DNA of 64,000 nucleotides from Candidatus Thiodictyon syntrophicum. GTDB taxonomy: Bacteria > Pseudomonadota > Gammaproteobacteria > Chromatiales > Chromatiaceae. Every line of letters begins with the position of its first letter. The first letter of the stretch is position 1. Below, in pieces: positions 1 through 8,402 of the stretch. The DNA is taken from the NCBI RefSeq assembly GCF_002813775.1, contig NZ_CP020372.1, positions 186,001-250,000 on the forward strand, written 5' to 3'. The notes under the pieces were generated by a model, which was not told the DNA's origin, did not search any database, and worked only from the letters and a program-made list of their open reading frames with translations. Both the position numbers and the translations under genes were made by a program.

Positions 1-719
1 GATTGGCACCAGTGCGTGACCGTGGCGCGCGCCGGGTCGCCCAGGGCCGCCTGGCCGATCGCCCCACCATAGAGAAAGGGGCGTTGCGGGTCGGCGTCGG
101 CCACCAGCAGGCGGTTGCAGCCGATGACTTCGAGCCCCCGGCCATCGGCGATGAACAGGATCGACCTCAGGTCGCCCTCCTGAAAACGCTGGAACAGGTG
201 GGGCGCCGCGGGGCGCGGATCGCCCGCCCGCCAGGGGCCGACGCCGAGACCACCGCACCCGCCGCACGCCTTCACCAGCCAGCGGCCTGGGTCGTCCGCC
301 GGGGGCGGGTCCAGACGCGTCTGCGGGTGCGCGATCGTGAGCCCGTCCAACAGCGCGCAGAACCGTTGCGGGTCCCGGAGCAGGCTCAGGACCGCGGGGT
401 CATTGCCCAGGAGGCGCAGCCCCGCGGGCAGGTTGGTCAGCACCTCGGGTGCGGACTCCAATCCGGACCCATAGACCAGGCCCAGGTCCGCTCCGGCGGC
501 GGCGACTTCCTGGAGCGCCGCGCCCAGGCGTTGGGGCTCCAGCCCCCAGCCCGCCCCCAGGTCCACCAACGGCACCCGGGTGCAGGGTCCGAGCGCCTGG
601 GTGTCCAGGTCGCAGAAGCCGTCCAGAACCCGCACCCGGAAGCCGCCGCGCACCGCCGACTCGGCGATGGCCCGCGCGCTGGCGGCCACCAGGAGCAGGT
701 CGGCGGGCTCACTCGACAT
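1..719 (-). CDS. ATP-grasp protein of the H4MPT gene cluster (partial, runs off left edge)
   Basis: Open frame from an ATG at 719 to the window edge, about 239 codons, no stop. It starts inside the end of mtdB (11-nt overlap), so the two are translationally coupled. The N-terminus (MSSEPADLLLVAASARAIAESA) is a Rossmann-like pre-ATP-grasp segment. Further in, a lysine- and glycine-rich stretch (WLVKACGGCGGLGV) and FQRFQEGDLRSILFIADG fit the nucleotide-binding loop and central strands of ATP-grasp ligases. ATP-grasp proteins of unknown exact role are standard members of bacterial H4MPT clusters, probably in cofactor synthesis. The family call is from fold-like motifs and context; the substrate is unknown. 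Confidence 0.7.
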   Translation of the reverse strand, partial: MSSEPADLLLVAASARAIAESAVRGGFRVRVLDGFCDLDTQALGPCTRVPLVDLGAGWGLEPQRLGAALQEVAAAGADLGLVYGSGLESAPEVLTNLPAGLRLLGNDPAVLSLLRDPQRFCALLDGLTIAHPQTRLDPPPADDPGRWLVKACGGCGGLGVGPWRAGDPRPAAPHLFQRFQEGDLRSILFIADGRGLEVIGCNRLLVADADPQRPFLYGGAIGQAALGDPARATVTHWCQ

Positions 720-1611
720 GCAGGCGAGCCATCGCGAAGGCCGCGTCGAGCCCCAGGTATTGGGGTGAGTCCGCCTCGTGCATCTGCCGCAGGAGACCCT
801 GCTGGACCCGGTACTTGATGTTGCCGACGGCCAGCGCCCCCAGGCCCAGGGCGCCGCCCGCGGCGCCGGGGAGCGGGGCGCCGTTGTCCATCACCCCAAT
901 CCCCTCGATGCCCGCCGGCGGGACGGCGTTGACGTCGCAGGCGACCCTCAGCCGTGCAGACCGGCCGACCTGGTGGGCACGCAACACCTGCACGCCGGCC
1001 GCCGCGGCGTTGAAGACCAGGTCCGCCGTGTCCATCAGGGTCAGGATTTCCTCGTCGCTGCCGGCATAGGCCGCAGTGATCTCGACCCCGCAGTGCTCGT
1101 TGCAATGCCGCGCCGCGTCCTGCGCGCGCGGCAGGTCCAGGAGGCTCACGATCTGCGTCTGCGCCCCGACGCGGGCGCTCAGGATGGCGGCGGCCGAACC
1201 CACCGGTCCGGTGCCGCCGAAGACGAGCACCCGCAGTCCCGCGAGCCCGGTCTGGAAGCCGCGCCGCAGCCAGCCCTCGGCCCCGGCGACCATGGCCGCG
1301 GCGGTGGTGAAGGCGCCGCTCGGGTCGGCGAAGACCGAGACCTCAAAGGGGGGCACCATGGCGGCGCGGGCCGCGGCCAACATGTCCATGGCCAGATGGA
1401 TGTCGCGCCCGCCCAGGAAGACGCCGGTGCGTGCCACACCCCGGGGACCGCGGGAGAAGATGGCGTCCTGGACCAGTCCGGTTACCTCCTCCAGGGCCAC
1501 ATGGGAGTAGGCCGTGCAGGCCGTCCAGCCGGCGTCATAGGCCATGTTCACGTCGAAGGGGCTGAGGTTCTTCGCGGCCGTGATCATGTGCAGGAGATAG
1601 GGTTTTTCCAC
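709..1611 (-). CDS. mtdB: NAD(P)-dependent methylene-tetrahydromethanopterin dehydrogenase
   Basis: 300 aa, the usual family length. It oxidises methylene-H4MPT to methenyl-H4MPT with NAD(P)+ in the cytoplasmic formaldehyde-oxidation / C1-transfer pathway. The N-terminus (LHMITAAKNLSPFDVNMAYDAGW) carries the family's signature, the middle has a Rossmann glycine motif VFGGTGPVGSAAA, and the C-terminal half has SDVNAVPPAGIEG-type sequence (CDVNAVPPAGIEG) and LGALAVGNIKY, all typical of MtdB rather than folate-type MtdA. It precedes the ATP-grasp gene with an 11-nt overlap. With the beta-RFAP synthase upstream it indicates that the organism both makes and uses H4MPT. Confidence 0.94.
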   Translation of the reverse strand: MEKPYLLHMITAAKNLSPFDVNMAYDAGWTACTAYSHVALEEVTGLVQDAIFSRGPRGVARTGVFLGGRDIHLAMDMLAAARAAMVPPFEVSVFADPSGAFTTAAAMVAGAEGWLRRGFQTGLAGLRVLVFGGTGPVGSAAAILSARVGAQTQIVSLLDLPRAQDAARHCNEHCGVEITAAYAGSDEEILTLMDTADLVFNAAAAGVQVLRAHQVGRSARLRVACDVNAVPPAGIEGIGVMDNGAPLPGAAGGALGLGALAVGNIKYRVQQGLLRQMHEADSPQYLGLDAAFAMARLHVE

Positions 1612-1653
1612 TGGGATTGCTCAGGCCGGTGATTCGGTGGACGGGGTTCCAAG

Positions 1654-1822
1654 ATCCCAGAAAGAGTATCTGGCCGCAAATGAACGCAAATAAGCGCAAA
1701 TAAATCTGCTGGTTATCATCGTCGCGGGCAGCACCCGGACAGCGAACATGCAGCAAAGGTCAAGTCTCTGATTATTTGCGTCTATTTGCGTTCATTTGCG
1801 GATAAATTGATCTTTCTGGGAT
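1654..1822. repeat. Inverted-repeat element, GCAAATGAACGCAAAT family
   Basis: Two arms of about 50 nt (1654-1703 and 1772-1822) face each other across a 68-nt spacer. Each arm has an outer ATCCCAGAAAGA part and an inner part made of repeated GCAAAT units (CCGCAAATGAACGCAAATA). The same inner sequence recurs at 28024-28056, 28265-28297 and 33404-33437. It fills the gap between mtdB and the beta-RFAP synthase gene. Confidence 0.9.
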
Positions 1823-1861
1823 GATACTGACTGCCGCTCGCCGGCTGCTGATCGATCGGCC

Positions 1862-2893
1862 TCAGCGGGTGACGGACTGCACGGTCGTCTTTATCTGATC
1901 CGGTTCGCAGTCCACGCGGGCACCCCGATTGCGCCCCGCGGCGATGCGGTAACCCAGGGGCGAGCCGTCACCGAAGCGTTCCTTGAGCCCCACCTCCAGC
2001 GCCCGCGCCTGCTCCAGGTCCGCCGCCAGGATAAAGCCGGTCGGCCCCCAGGACGATTGGCCGTTGCCGACGAACCCCTGCGCCGTCGCCCAATCGAGGG
2101 CAGCGGCCACCGCCGGAGAGGCGAAACAGCCGCCTTGGGCGGGGGCGAAGTGGGCGCCGACCGCGCGCTGGATCTCCCCGATCGCCCCCGCCACGTCTTG
2201 GAAGCGTTCCTCCAGCAGTCCCGGCACCAACTGCATCAGGAGTAGCCGACACAGGTGCCCGGCCGTGGCCGCGGGGAACTGCGGCAGTTGCGCGAAGGCG
2301 TGCGCCTCCCGTTCGCCGTGAAGACCCTGCCCCCGCTGATCCAGCAGCAACAGGACCCGCCAGTCCGCCGGGAAGGGCAGGCGCATGACCACCGGCGGCA
2401 CCGCCGTCCGGTCGCCGCGGCCGCAATCGCAGATGAAGCCGCCCTCCTCGAAGGCGCCGATCCCGATGCCCGAGCGCTGCCCGCGCCCCAGGGTCGCGGC
2501 GATGCCGCGGCAGTCCGCCGCCACGCCCGCGGTGTCCGCTACGCACAGGTGCTCCAGGGCGGTGCCGACCGCCAGTGCCATCTGGGTCCCGGAACCCAGG
2601 CCCGCGTGGTCGGGGATGGTCTCGGTCAAGCGGATACGCACCCCGCCGCGCAGGCCGCGGGCGCTCGCATAGGCCCGCGCATAGGCCAGGGCGCGCTCGG
2701 CCCCAGGTCCCTCGGCGCTGAATTCCTCGGCCGGCTCGGCCCGCAACCGGGTCGCAAAGGCGTCGATCGTCAGACCCAGGCTGCCGAAACGCCGACCCAG
2801 GCCGCCGTTCAGGTCCAGAAATCCCAGATGCAGCCGGGCCGGGGCCTCTACGCGGATCGAGGGGTCGGGGCGGCTGCTCATGGGTGGCGTCAT
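1862..2893 (-). CDS. beta-ribofuranosylaminobenzene 5'-phosphate synthase (beta-RFAP synthase)
   Basis: 343 aa GHMP-kinase-fold enzyme. It condenses 4-hydroxy- or 4-aminobenzoate with PRPP, the first committed step of the methanopterin branch. Evidence: N-terminal APARLHLGFLDLNGGLGRRFGSLGL, the GHMP glycine-rich loop PDHAGLGSGTQMALAVG, and a C-terminal GQSSWGPTGF segment, all in the order seen in bacterial beta-RFAP synthases. An alternative ATG four codons in (2881) is about equally likely as the start. It lies on the same strand as mtdB, about 250 nt upstream, separated by the inverted-repeat element, so it may or may not be co-transcribed. Confidence 0.92.
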   Translation of the reverse strand: MTPPMSSRPDPSIRVEAPARLHLGFLDLNGGLGRRFGSLGLTIDAFATRLRAEPAEEFSAEGPGAERALAYARAYASARGLRGGVRIRLTETIPDHAGLGSGTQMALAVGTALEHLCVADTAGVAADCRGIAATLGRGQRSGIGIGAFEEGGFICDCGRGDRTAVPPVVMRLPFPADWRVLLLLDQRGQGLHGEREAHAFAQLPQFPAATAGHLCRLLLMQLVPGLLEERFQDVAGAIGEIQRAVGAHFAPAQGGCFASPAVAAALDWATAQGFVGNGQSSWGPTGFILAADLEQARALEVGLKERFGDGSPLGYRIAAGRNRGARVDCEPDQIKTTVQSVTR

Positions 2894-3666
2894 GACTCGC
2901 GAAGGTGGGGGTGGCGTACATCAAAGACCATTAGCGAGTCCCGAAGCAACGCCCGTGCCATGGGACCGAAAAATCCCTGGCGGCGCCGCGACCGCAGACC
3001 CGGGCGAGCCTTGGATCATAACGCCGGCCACCCGGCTGGACGGAAGGGCGCTGGTCCGCACAGCGGACCCTACGGGGGCGAGGCCGTAGGGTCCGCTGTG
3101 CGGACCGCAGACCTCCCAGTTGGCTGATTGGCCGAATTATGATCAAGGCCCCCGCACGGTTCGCCGCTCGACCCACCGGGTCGACACCAGGTGCGCGTGG
3201 TCGGCCACGCCGTCACCCCTGTCCCTTTACTGAATCAGTGTGTCACGCCAGAGCCCGTCGGCGACGATGCCGGTTGAGCGGACCTTGCGCGGATGCCGGT
3301 CCAGGTCAGCCCGTCGGCGTCGCGCTTGCGCTTGCTCGAGCGTAGAAACTGGCTGGTATCCAAAGGTCTGGCGTGACGGGGCGCCGGACCCGCTCGCCGC
3401 GGGGCTCGCCAGGTTGGACGGTTAGCTGGACGGACTCGGACTCGCAACCGGCCGGCTGACAATCTTCGACCGGCGCGCCGACCAGCCGCCGATCGCGCGG
3501 CGGACCACCGTCAGCGCGGCCGAGAGGCCGGCGCGGCGGCCGCCGGCGGTCATCCGCGCCTGACCCGGAGCCGGGGCGTCCCGCCCCGGCGGTCTCCTGC
3601 CGGGCAATCCTGTCAGCAATCGGAGAATACAATAAGCAATCCGCCCCAGATAAGGAACCAGCAGCA
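2894..3666. other. Gene-free stretch with repeat modules
   Basis: No convincing coding sequence on either strand. It contains the 3053-3106 hairpin, with copies of the 22-bp boundary motif on either side (variants at 3009-3030 and 3130-3150). The rest (3151-3666) is GC-rich sequence in which I recognise nothing. Confidence 0.6.
3053..3106. repeat. Hairpin repeat, GGTCCGCACAGCGGACCCTA family
   Basis: A near-perfect inverted repeat: GGTCCGCACAGCGGACCCTA, a short loop, then its complement. Full copies occur here and at 49874-49932; a half copy lies at 31782-31805 beside the HNH gene. Confidence 0.92.
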
Positions 3667-4230
3667 ATGACAACCAGACACGATACAAATGGGTGGGCCG
3701 CCGCGGCAGCGATGATGACGGTGGCCGCCGCCCCGGCGCCCGCCGCAATCAGCAACGAGGACCTCGCCAAGCTCGCGCAGAACCCGGTGGCGCGCATGAT
3801 CAGCCTGCCGTTCCAGAACAACACCAGCCGGGAATTGGGCAACAGAAATTGGGGTCTGGGGCCCTCGTTCGTCGTGCTGCATGTGGCTCACGACAGCCTC
3901 TGGGTCTACGGAGTTCTGATGAAAAACATCTGGTCCCTGGGCCACGATCGGCAGGGCGGCTATTACAAGAACGGGCTGATCCAGGGCTTCCTCAATTACA
4001 ATTTCAAGGGCGGCCTCTACCTGACCAGTTCGCCGATCCTGACCGTCGATTGGATGGCCGCGAGCGGGCAGCGGTGGGTTCTTCCCGTCGGCGGTGGTAT
4101 CGGCAAGATCTTTCATCTCGGCAAGCAGCCGGTCAATGCGCAAGTGTCGGCCTATTATAACGTCGTGACGCCCGACAACGGTGCCGACTGGCAGATCCGG
4201 GCGCAGGTGCAGTTACTGTTCCCCGAGTAG
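3667..4230 (+). CDS. Outer-membrane 'neuromedin U-like' family protein with an in-frame internal deletion
   Basis: 187 aa. The N-terminus has an Ala-rich export signal followed by LAQNPVARMISLPFQNN, and the C-terminal part (NWGLGPSFVVL, WVYGVLMKNIWS, QPFVSY-like GFLNYNF, ending ADWQIRAQVQLLFPE) matches a family of predicted outer-membrane beta-barrels often annotated as neuromedin U-like. Those are about 270-280 aa. Here the conserved N-terminal box runs directly into the region that normally comes after three or four more beta-strands, so about 90 residues are missing without loss of frame. The ATG and signal are kept, so a short product could be made, but a working barrel is doubtful. Confidence 0.65.
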   Translation: MTTRHDTNGWAAAAAMMTVAAAPAPAAISNEDLAKLAQNPVARMISLPFQNNTSRELGNRNWGLGPSFVVLHVAHDSLWVYGVLMKNIWSLGHDRQGGYYKNGLIQGFLNYNFKGGLYLTSSPILTVDWMAASGQRWVLPVGGGIGKIFHLGKQPVNAQVSAYYNVVTPDNGADWQIRAQVQLLFPE

Positions 4231-4546
4231 GCAGCGGCAACGCCGGACACCCTGAATGCGCCGTGCGGGTTTGAGTATGCCCAAGGCGAGACATTGTGAC
4301 CGTGTTCGCCGGCGGCCCGATCCGCGCAGGATCCGTGGGCTGGGTAGAGCGCAGCGAAACCCAGCGATCGGCTGAACAACCCTTGTGACCGCGCGCCCTC
4401 GTCTGTACGCTGTGCGTCGGTCGGTCCCGGCGGCAGCCCCGGCCCTGGTGCAGGGGCAGTTCCACGCCTGACACGGAAGCGACCGGACCCTGACCGACCC
4501 GATCCGTTGACCTCCACCACCTTCCCCTGACCTCATCGGAGCCTCC
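4231..4546. repeat. Intergenic region with one GGTAGAGCGCAGCGAAACC repeat
   Basis: Positions 4340-4365 carry CTGGGTAGAGCGCAGCGAAA..., a short near-palindromic repeat found again at about 15649-15680 and, inverted, at about 15705-15738 and 28155-28190. The remaining sequence holds no gene I can support. Confidence 0.7.
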
Positions 4547-4801
4547 ATGGACATTATCAGCCTCGTGATCTTCCTCGCCATCGGCGCCGTCGCCGGCTGG
4601 CTGGCCGGCATCCTGCTAAAGGGCGGCGGCTTCGGCCTGCTCGGCAACATCGTCGTCGGCATCTTAGGCGCCGTCGTTGGCGGATTCGTCTTCGGTCTGC
4701 TCGGCCTGTCGGCCTACGGGCTGATCGGTGCCATCGTGACCGCCACCGTCGGCGCGATCGTGCTGCTCCTCATCGTCGGCGTCCTGAAAAAGGCAGCCTG
4801 A
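4547..4801 (+). CDS. GlsB/YeaQ/YmgE family small membrane protein
   Basis: 84 aa, the usual length. Three hydrophobic segments with glycine zippers (IGAVAGWLAGILLKGGGFGLLGNIVVGILGAVVGG) are diagnostic of the transglycosylase-associated / GlsB stress family of inner-membrane proteins. The biochemical role is unknown; members are often induced by general stress. It stands alone, with no obvious operon partner. Confidence 0.93.
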   Translation: MDIISLVIFLAIGAVAGWLAGILLKGGGFGLLGNIVVGILGAVVGGFVFGLLGLSAYGLIGAIVTATVGAIVLLLIVGVLKKAA

Positions 4802-4875
4802 GGGGCCTTCCGGACCCGGTTGGTCCGTCCGGCGAGGGACCGCCGGGTCGCCACTTCGAGTGCTGCCGTAGCCGT

Positions 4876-5046
4876 TCAGTCCCTCCTTACCAACGCAAGT
4901 TGAGCACCGCGGGCGGCGCTGTACGAAGAGGCCCTCTTCATGCCGCGCAGCGCTGGCGCACTGCCGATAACGAGCACCTTGCCCGAGCGACGGGCGACCA
5001 TCGCGGGTAGCGCGGCGCGCACCAGCCTGGGAAACGGGTCCACCAG
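4876..5046 (-). pseudogene. Fragment of a short-chain dehydrogenase/reductase gene
   Basis: About 56 codons in frame read LVDPFPRLVRAALPAMVARR, then SGKVLVIGSAPALRGM, then SSYSAARGAQLALVR before a stop. This is the middle of an SDR protein: the strand-5 serine region (GSAxALRG) and the catalytic YxxxR/K-type segment (YSAARGAQ). The Rossmann N-terminus and everything after the active-site helix are gone. Upstream the frame runs into a dispersed repeat (5063-5102), which appears to mark the break point. Confidence 0.65.
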
Positions 5047-5062
5047 GGCAGTCCGTAGGCCG

Positions 5063-5102
5063 TAGCCTGTAGGGCGGATGCCCGCAGGGCGATCCGCCAT
5101 AA
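5063..5102. repeat. Short hairpin repeat (GTAGGGCGGAT...ATCCGCC)
   Basis: GTAGGGCGGATGCCCGCAGGGCGATCCGCC forms a compact palindrome-like unit. The type is common between genes in gammaproteobacteria. It abuts the SDR fragment. The rest of the 4802-5200 gap shows no other feature. Confidence 0.6.
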
Positions 5103-5200
5103 CACCAACCGACGAAATGGCGGAACCGCTATCGCGTTCTGCCCTACGGGGCTTTCATTTCGTAATCGCCTCGATGGCGTTGCTGACTTCCCTGTCACCC

Positions 5201-5407
5201 TCAGCGACGAGAAAAACGAGTCTTCTGCAATGCCAAAGTGTGCTCTGGCGGGGGAGATGAAGGAGGCGGCACAATTACCCATCCCTCCCGCCTGTGCTTC
5301 TCTTGTCGGGCCTTCAAGTCGGCGTAAATTCGATCCAAGTCATATCGCATGCTGGCGACGTGTTGCTCACGGATACTGCGAACTTCGGTTATGATGCTGT
5401 CATTCAT
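5201..5407 (-). CDS. Small partner protein of a PIN-domain toxin module (putative antitoxin)
   Basis: 68 aa. It begins with MNDSIITEVRSIREQHVASM and continues RYDLDRIYADLKARQEKHRR, an acidic/basic amphipathic helix pattern, then a proline-rich tail. It overlaps the 3' end of the PIN gene by 8 nt and is therefore downstream of it. A related protein (EEIYAARDKLLADCKGDI) sits in the same place after a broken PIN gene at 16747. I infer an antitoxin-like role from this repeated pairing only; no DNA-binding fold is evident. Confidence 0.55.
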   Translation of the reverse strand: MNDSIITEVRSIREQHVASMRYDLDRIYADLKARQEKHRREGWVIVPPPSSPPPEHTLALQKTRFSRR

Positions 5408-5879
5408 CTTCGCCTCCTATAAGTTCTTCGGGTGTACAAATAAAGGGTAGAAACAGGCCTTTGGCCTTGAAATTGCTGGCGATCTGCGCTTGGATTTCCG
5501 GGTTGGCGATATGGTGACAATTCCACGTCAACAAATAATCAGAGAAATGAACTGTGGCTATCGCGATATGCAATGCGTCTTCACTCGCCTTTGCGGGAAC
5601 GATACCGGCAGTCACCAAGTCCTTGGCAAGCTGAATACAGTACGGTGTGATGTCAAACAGCTTGATTCCGCGCAAAGCCTCAAGACGTTTGCTCGCAGCA
5701 TCAGGATCGCCAGCGGCACATTCTGTAAGGACAAGTTCTGAAACGTAAAAATCAAAGTCATCCCTTCTGTTCCAGAATTGGTAAGTGCTTTGCTGATGAC
5801 CGGCCTCAATTACATTCTTGCTCGGGCGGGCCGTTAGGTAGCTGACGACCGAAGTCTCAAGATATACTTTCCGTTTCAT
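5400..5879 (-). CDS. PIN-domain protein (VapC-like putative RNase toxin)
   Basis: 159 aa. The start MKRKVYLETSVVSYLTARPS holds the first acidic residue (E8) and T9 of a PIN active site, SELVLTECAAGD the second, and ASEDALHIAIATVHFSDYLLTWNCHHIAN the third and fourth acidic positions plus the conserved N-H motif. This is the PIN subgroup in which ETS replaces DTS. The partner follows with an 8-nt overlap rather than preceding it as in classical vapBC. Base composition is lower in GC than the neighbours. Confidence 0.85.
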   Translation of the reverse strand: MKRKVYLETSVVSYLTARPSKNVIEAGHQQSTYQFWNRRDDFDFYVSELVLTECAAGDPDAASKRLEALRGIKLFDITPYCIQLAKDLVTAGIVPAKASEDALHIAIATVHFSDYLLTWNCHHIANPEIQAQIASNFKAKGLFLPFICTPEELIGGEDE

Positions 5880-5932
5880 CTGATATCTCGATTCTTTAAG
5901 TTGGGCTTGGCTTCATGGCCGCTCGCATTAAC

Positions 5933-5950
5933 TATACTGTCCCCGGAATC
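5933..5950. repeat. TATACTGTCCCCGGAAT motif
   Basis: CTATACTGTCCCCGGAATC here matches 16494-16510. Both lie next to a PIN/partner module, which suggests a shared mobile or recombinogenic flank; relative orientation to the PIN gene differs. Confidence 0.6.
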
Positions 5951-6006
5951 CCATATTTTTCTTGCTTCCGGAAAAATGAAATAGAGCCTGGCCTCTTTAC
6001 CTGCCG

Positions 6007-6867
6007 CTAACTCTTTGCGAGATGTTCAGCGAGCGACGCTTTTCCGACAGGAGACTCAATTAGTTTGTCGAGGTTCTGAGTAACTCTGCTATTGATGATA
6101 CTCTCTTGTCTTACCGACACCAAGTGAATACTGCTGTTCAATGCATTGCATCCAGCCCTCATTTTGTTCATAACGTAGTCTGGTAGTTCATGATCTTGAT
6201 GTCTCAAGATCCCGCTATTGTGACTAATCCGTGCTGTGCGCCACCCTTTATTGTACGATAAGTAAATAGGGCAAAGCTGAAGAAACTTAAGATATTTTAC
6301 AAATATGAATGAGTCGACGTCGGTCGTGATTACGTCAAACTCAATGGCGCGAGTCATATAAATGTTAAAATTCTCGGGATTACTTCGGATAGACACGGCG
6401 TCCAATGTGTCTAGCAGAAGCAGTAGCTGGCGGTTTCCCCCGGGATGAGAGTTATTACCTAACAGGTAGTTTCTTAATGATTCAATTGAATTCACAGCGT
6501 GTTGAAGCATGATCCTAGAAAAATAGTCTAGTCCACAGTCTTCATACACATAAACGAGCACTCGAAAAGCAACAGAAGCAAGATATTTGGACAGCCACTC
6601 GTCATATGGGAACGTTTGGCCATTTTCAGTTTGATACGGATAAAATATATTCCGACTAAACTTGGTTTCCCATTTCGCAAAGCGATCTTCGAATTCACTA
6701 CATAGAAAGGGGAGCTTAATTCCGTCTTGTACAGGTTGATTCGGGTTCTTGGTCGATCTAATGAATCCAGTTGGAGAAGATGCTTTTTGATATCTAAAGA
6801 TGAACTTCGGAAGAATATGACTCTCTTCCAAAGCCTCTTCTTTCATGCACAAACGACACTTACCCAT
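6007..6867 (-). CDS. Conserved hypothetical protein with N-terminal CxxC...SHILP zinc/HNH-like motif
   Basis: 286 aa. The N-terminus KCRLCMKEEALEESHILPKF resembles proteins with a CxxC zinc knuckle followed by SHI(I/L)PxF, related to HNH nucleases. Those usually show a second C-x2-C (LLCxxCE) further on; here the matching place reads FLCSEFED, so a complete zinc site is not evident. The rest is an alpha-rich unclassified region. The gene is clearly AT-richer than the region and stands among toxin-antitoxin-like genes, consistent with horizontal gain and perhaps a defence role (inference). I do not know its function. Confidence 0.6.
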   Translation of the reverse strand: MGKCRLCMKEEALEESHILPKFIFRYQKASSPTGFIRSTKNPNQPVQDGIKLPFLCSEFEDRFAKWETKFSRNIFYPYQTENGQTFPYDEWLSKYLASVAFRVLVYVYEDCGLDYFSRIMLQHAVNSIESLRNYLLGNNSHPGGNRQLLLLLDTLDAVSIRSNPENFNIYMTRAIEFDVITTDVDSFIFVKYLKFLQLCPIYLSYNKGWRTARISHNSGILRHQDHELPDYVMNKMRAGCNALNSSIHLVSVRQESIINSRVTQNLDKLIESPVGKASLAEHLAKS

Positions 6868-6909
6868 AATCTAAACCCTTCCGTAAACAGTTGCGCGCCT
6901 TTGGTTTAG

Positions 6910-7065
6910 CTAACGTTCCGCGGCGATGTATTGCTCGTGGCCGGTGCGACAAACGATCATAGGGATATCTTCAATAACCAGAAGGTCATTGCCGCGACCG
7001 AAGGCTTTAGCGATCTGCCTTATTTCAGCGGGCTCACCGCAGACAGGGCAGCGTGTTTCATTCAT
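6910..7065 (-). CDS. YgiT-type zinc-finger protein (MqsA N-terminal-like), orphan
   Basis: About 51 aa from the internal ATG at 7065 (MNETRCPVCGEPAEI). CPVCG is the first zinc half-site; the second is altered (IVCRTGHEQYIAAE instead of CxxCGExY), so zinc may be bound as C3H or lost. Such small proteins normally act as antitoxin partners of DUF4258/RelE-like toxins, but no toxin gene adjoins it. A longer reading from 7119 adds 18 unlikely residues. Confidence 0.55.
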   Translation of the reverse strand: MNETRCPVCGEPAEIRQIAKAFGRGNDLLVIEDIPMIVCRTGHEQYIAAER

Positions 7066-7583
7066 AGTAGATACACCGTTGCGTCTTCCCCGGTGCCCCC
7101 GGCGGTCGCAGTTGCTCACGCGATTAGGATGCGTTGAACTCCGTTGCCTAAGGGCTGCGGGCGCGCCGCACTGATCTTGGATCGTGGCACGGCGGTGGGG
7201 TGCGCCGGCAACCGCCGGGGGGCGTTGCCAGGTGCAGGCGACGATCGATCAGGCTCAAACCGGGCATTCGCGGGCTACGCAGGGCTGACCAGGGGGCGAT
7301 TGAGGGTTAAAGTGTAGACGATTTTTCGGGCGTTGAGCGAGTGCGTCCGCGGGCTGCGGCCAGCCCGTCCGTGCGGGCGGTTGGCGCCGGCGGCGTGCCC
7401 CGGATCGCCGACAAGCAGGGCGCCGATGAACAACCCGGCATCTTTATCCGCTCTTGCGCGCTCGCCGAACTGGGATCGACTGATCGACAGCCAGCCCGCC
7501 CCCACGCGGGCGGTTCGGTTGTAGAATCACGCAGCGCGACCGCGCGAACTGCCGGAAGGTCATCTTAACCGAGGAGGAGTTTC
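7066..7583. other. Gene-free stretch
   Basis: About 500 nt with only short overlapping frames on both strands, none with recognisable protein sequence. It must contain the promoter of the DUF2092 operon at its right end; a GAGGAGG-type ribosome site (CCGAGGAGGAG) lies about 7 nt before the ATG at 7584. Confidence 0.6.
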
Positions 7584-8402
7584 ATGCGACTTAAGTCTAA
7601 CACCCGGGCGGCCCTGGGGTGCCTGGTGCTCTTGAGTGGTCCGATGCTGGCCGCCGCGGCCCCCGAGAAGGGCACGCCGCCGGACCCGGACAAGATCGTG
7701 GCGGGCATGTGTGCCTACCTGACATCGCTCGACCGGTTCTCCTTCCGGGCGGAGGTGACGGACGACGAGGTCTACATCGGCGGCAAGAAGCTGCAATTCG
7801 GCTTCACCACCGAGACCTTCGTCGAGCGGCCGGACAAGCTCCGCGTGGATGCCGCCGGCGATCTGTTCGACAAGCAGTTCCTGTTCGACGGCAAGACCCT
7901 GACCCTGGTCGACGTGGGTGAGAAGGTCTACGCCAGCGTGCCCGCGCCCGGCGATATCGAAGGCGCCCTGGCCAAGGCCGACGGCGAACTGCGCTTCCGG
8001 GTGCCGCTCGGTGACCTCGCCAGCGCGCGGCTATGCGAGCACCTGGCGAAGGGCCAGGGGCACGCGCTCTTTGTCGGGCCGAGCAAGGTGGGCGGGGTGG
8101 CCACCGAGCACCTGGCGTTCGACCGTGCGGACATCCAGTTCCAACTCTGGGTCGCGACCGGCGACCGGCCGCTACCGATGAAAATCCTGATCAACCAGAA
8201 AAACCTGCCGGCCGCGCCGCAGTGGACCGCGGTCCTGAGCGACTGGAAGACCGCCGCCAAACTGAAGCCGGACACCTTTAGCTATAAGCCTGGGCCCGGT
8301 GTAAAGCAGATCAAGTTCGCCCCCCCGCCGCCGCCCGCGGCGGCCAAGGCCCCGGACAGCGGCCCCGCCATGACCCCGGCCCCGACAGGAGAAAAGCCAT
8401 GA
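7584..8402 (+). CDS. DUF2092 family exported protein
   Basis: 272 aa. A Sec signal (RAALGCLVLLSGPMLAAAA) precedes DPDKIVAGMCAYLTSLDRFSFRAEVTDDEVYIGGKKLQF, the N-terminal signature of DUF2092, a periplasmic family with an outer-membrane lipoprotein-carrier-like fold. The C-terminal tail is proline/alanine rich. It overlaps the next gene by 4 nt (ATGA). Members usually sit beside a glycine-rich exported protein, as here. Role unknown. Confidence 0.88.
   Translation: MRLKSNTRAALGCLVLLSGPMLAAAAPEKGTPPDPDKIVAGMCAYLTSLDRFSFRAEVTDDEVYIGGKKLQFGFTTETFVERPDKLRVDAAGDLFDKQFLFDGKTLTLVDVGEKVYASVPAPGDIEGALAKADGELRFRVPLGDLASARLCEHLAKGQGHALFVGPSKVGGVATEHLAFDRADIQFQLWVATGDRPLPMKILINQKNLPAAPQWTAVLSDWKTAAKLKPDTFSYKPGPGVKQIKFAPPPPPAAAKAPDSGPAMTPAPTGEKP

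Noticed and set aside
3-818. Long plus-strand open frame over the ATP-grasp gene
   Set aside because: It is the shadow of the minus-strand ATP-grasp/mtdB genes in GC-rich sequence; no recognisable protein sequence and a TTG start.
1654-1822. Possible CRISPR-like array from repeated GCAAAT units
   Set aside because: Only two inverted arms, no regular direct repeat/spacer pattern and no cas genes.
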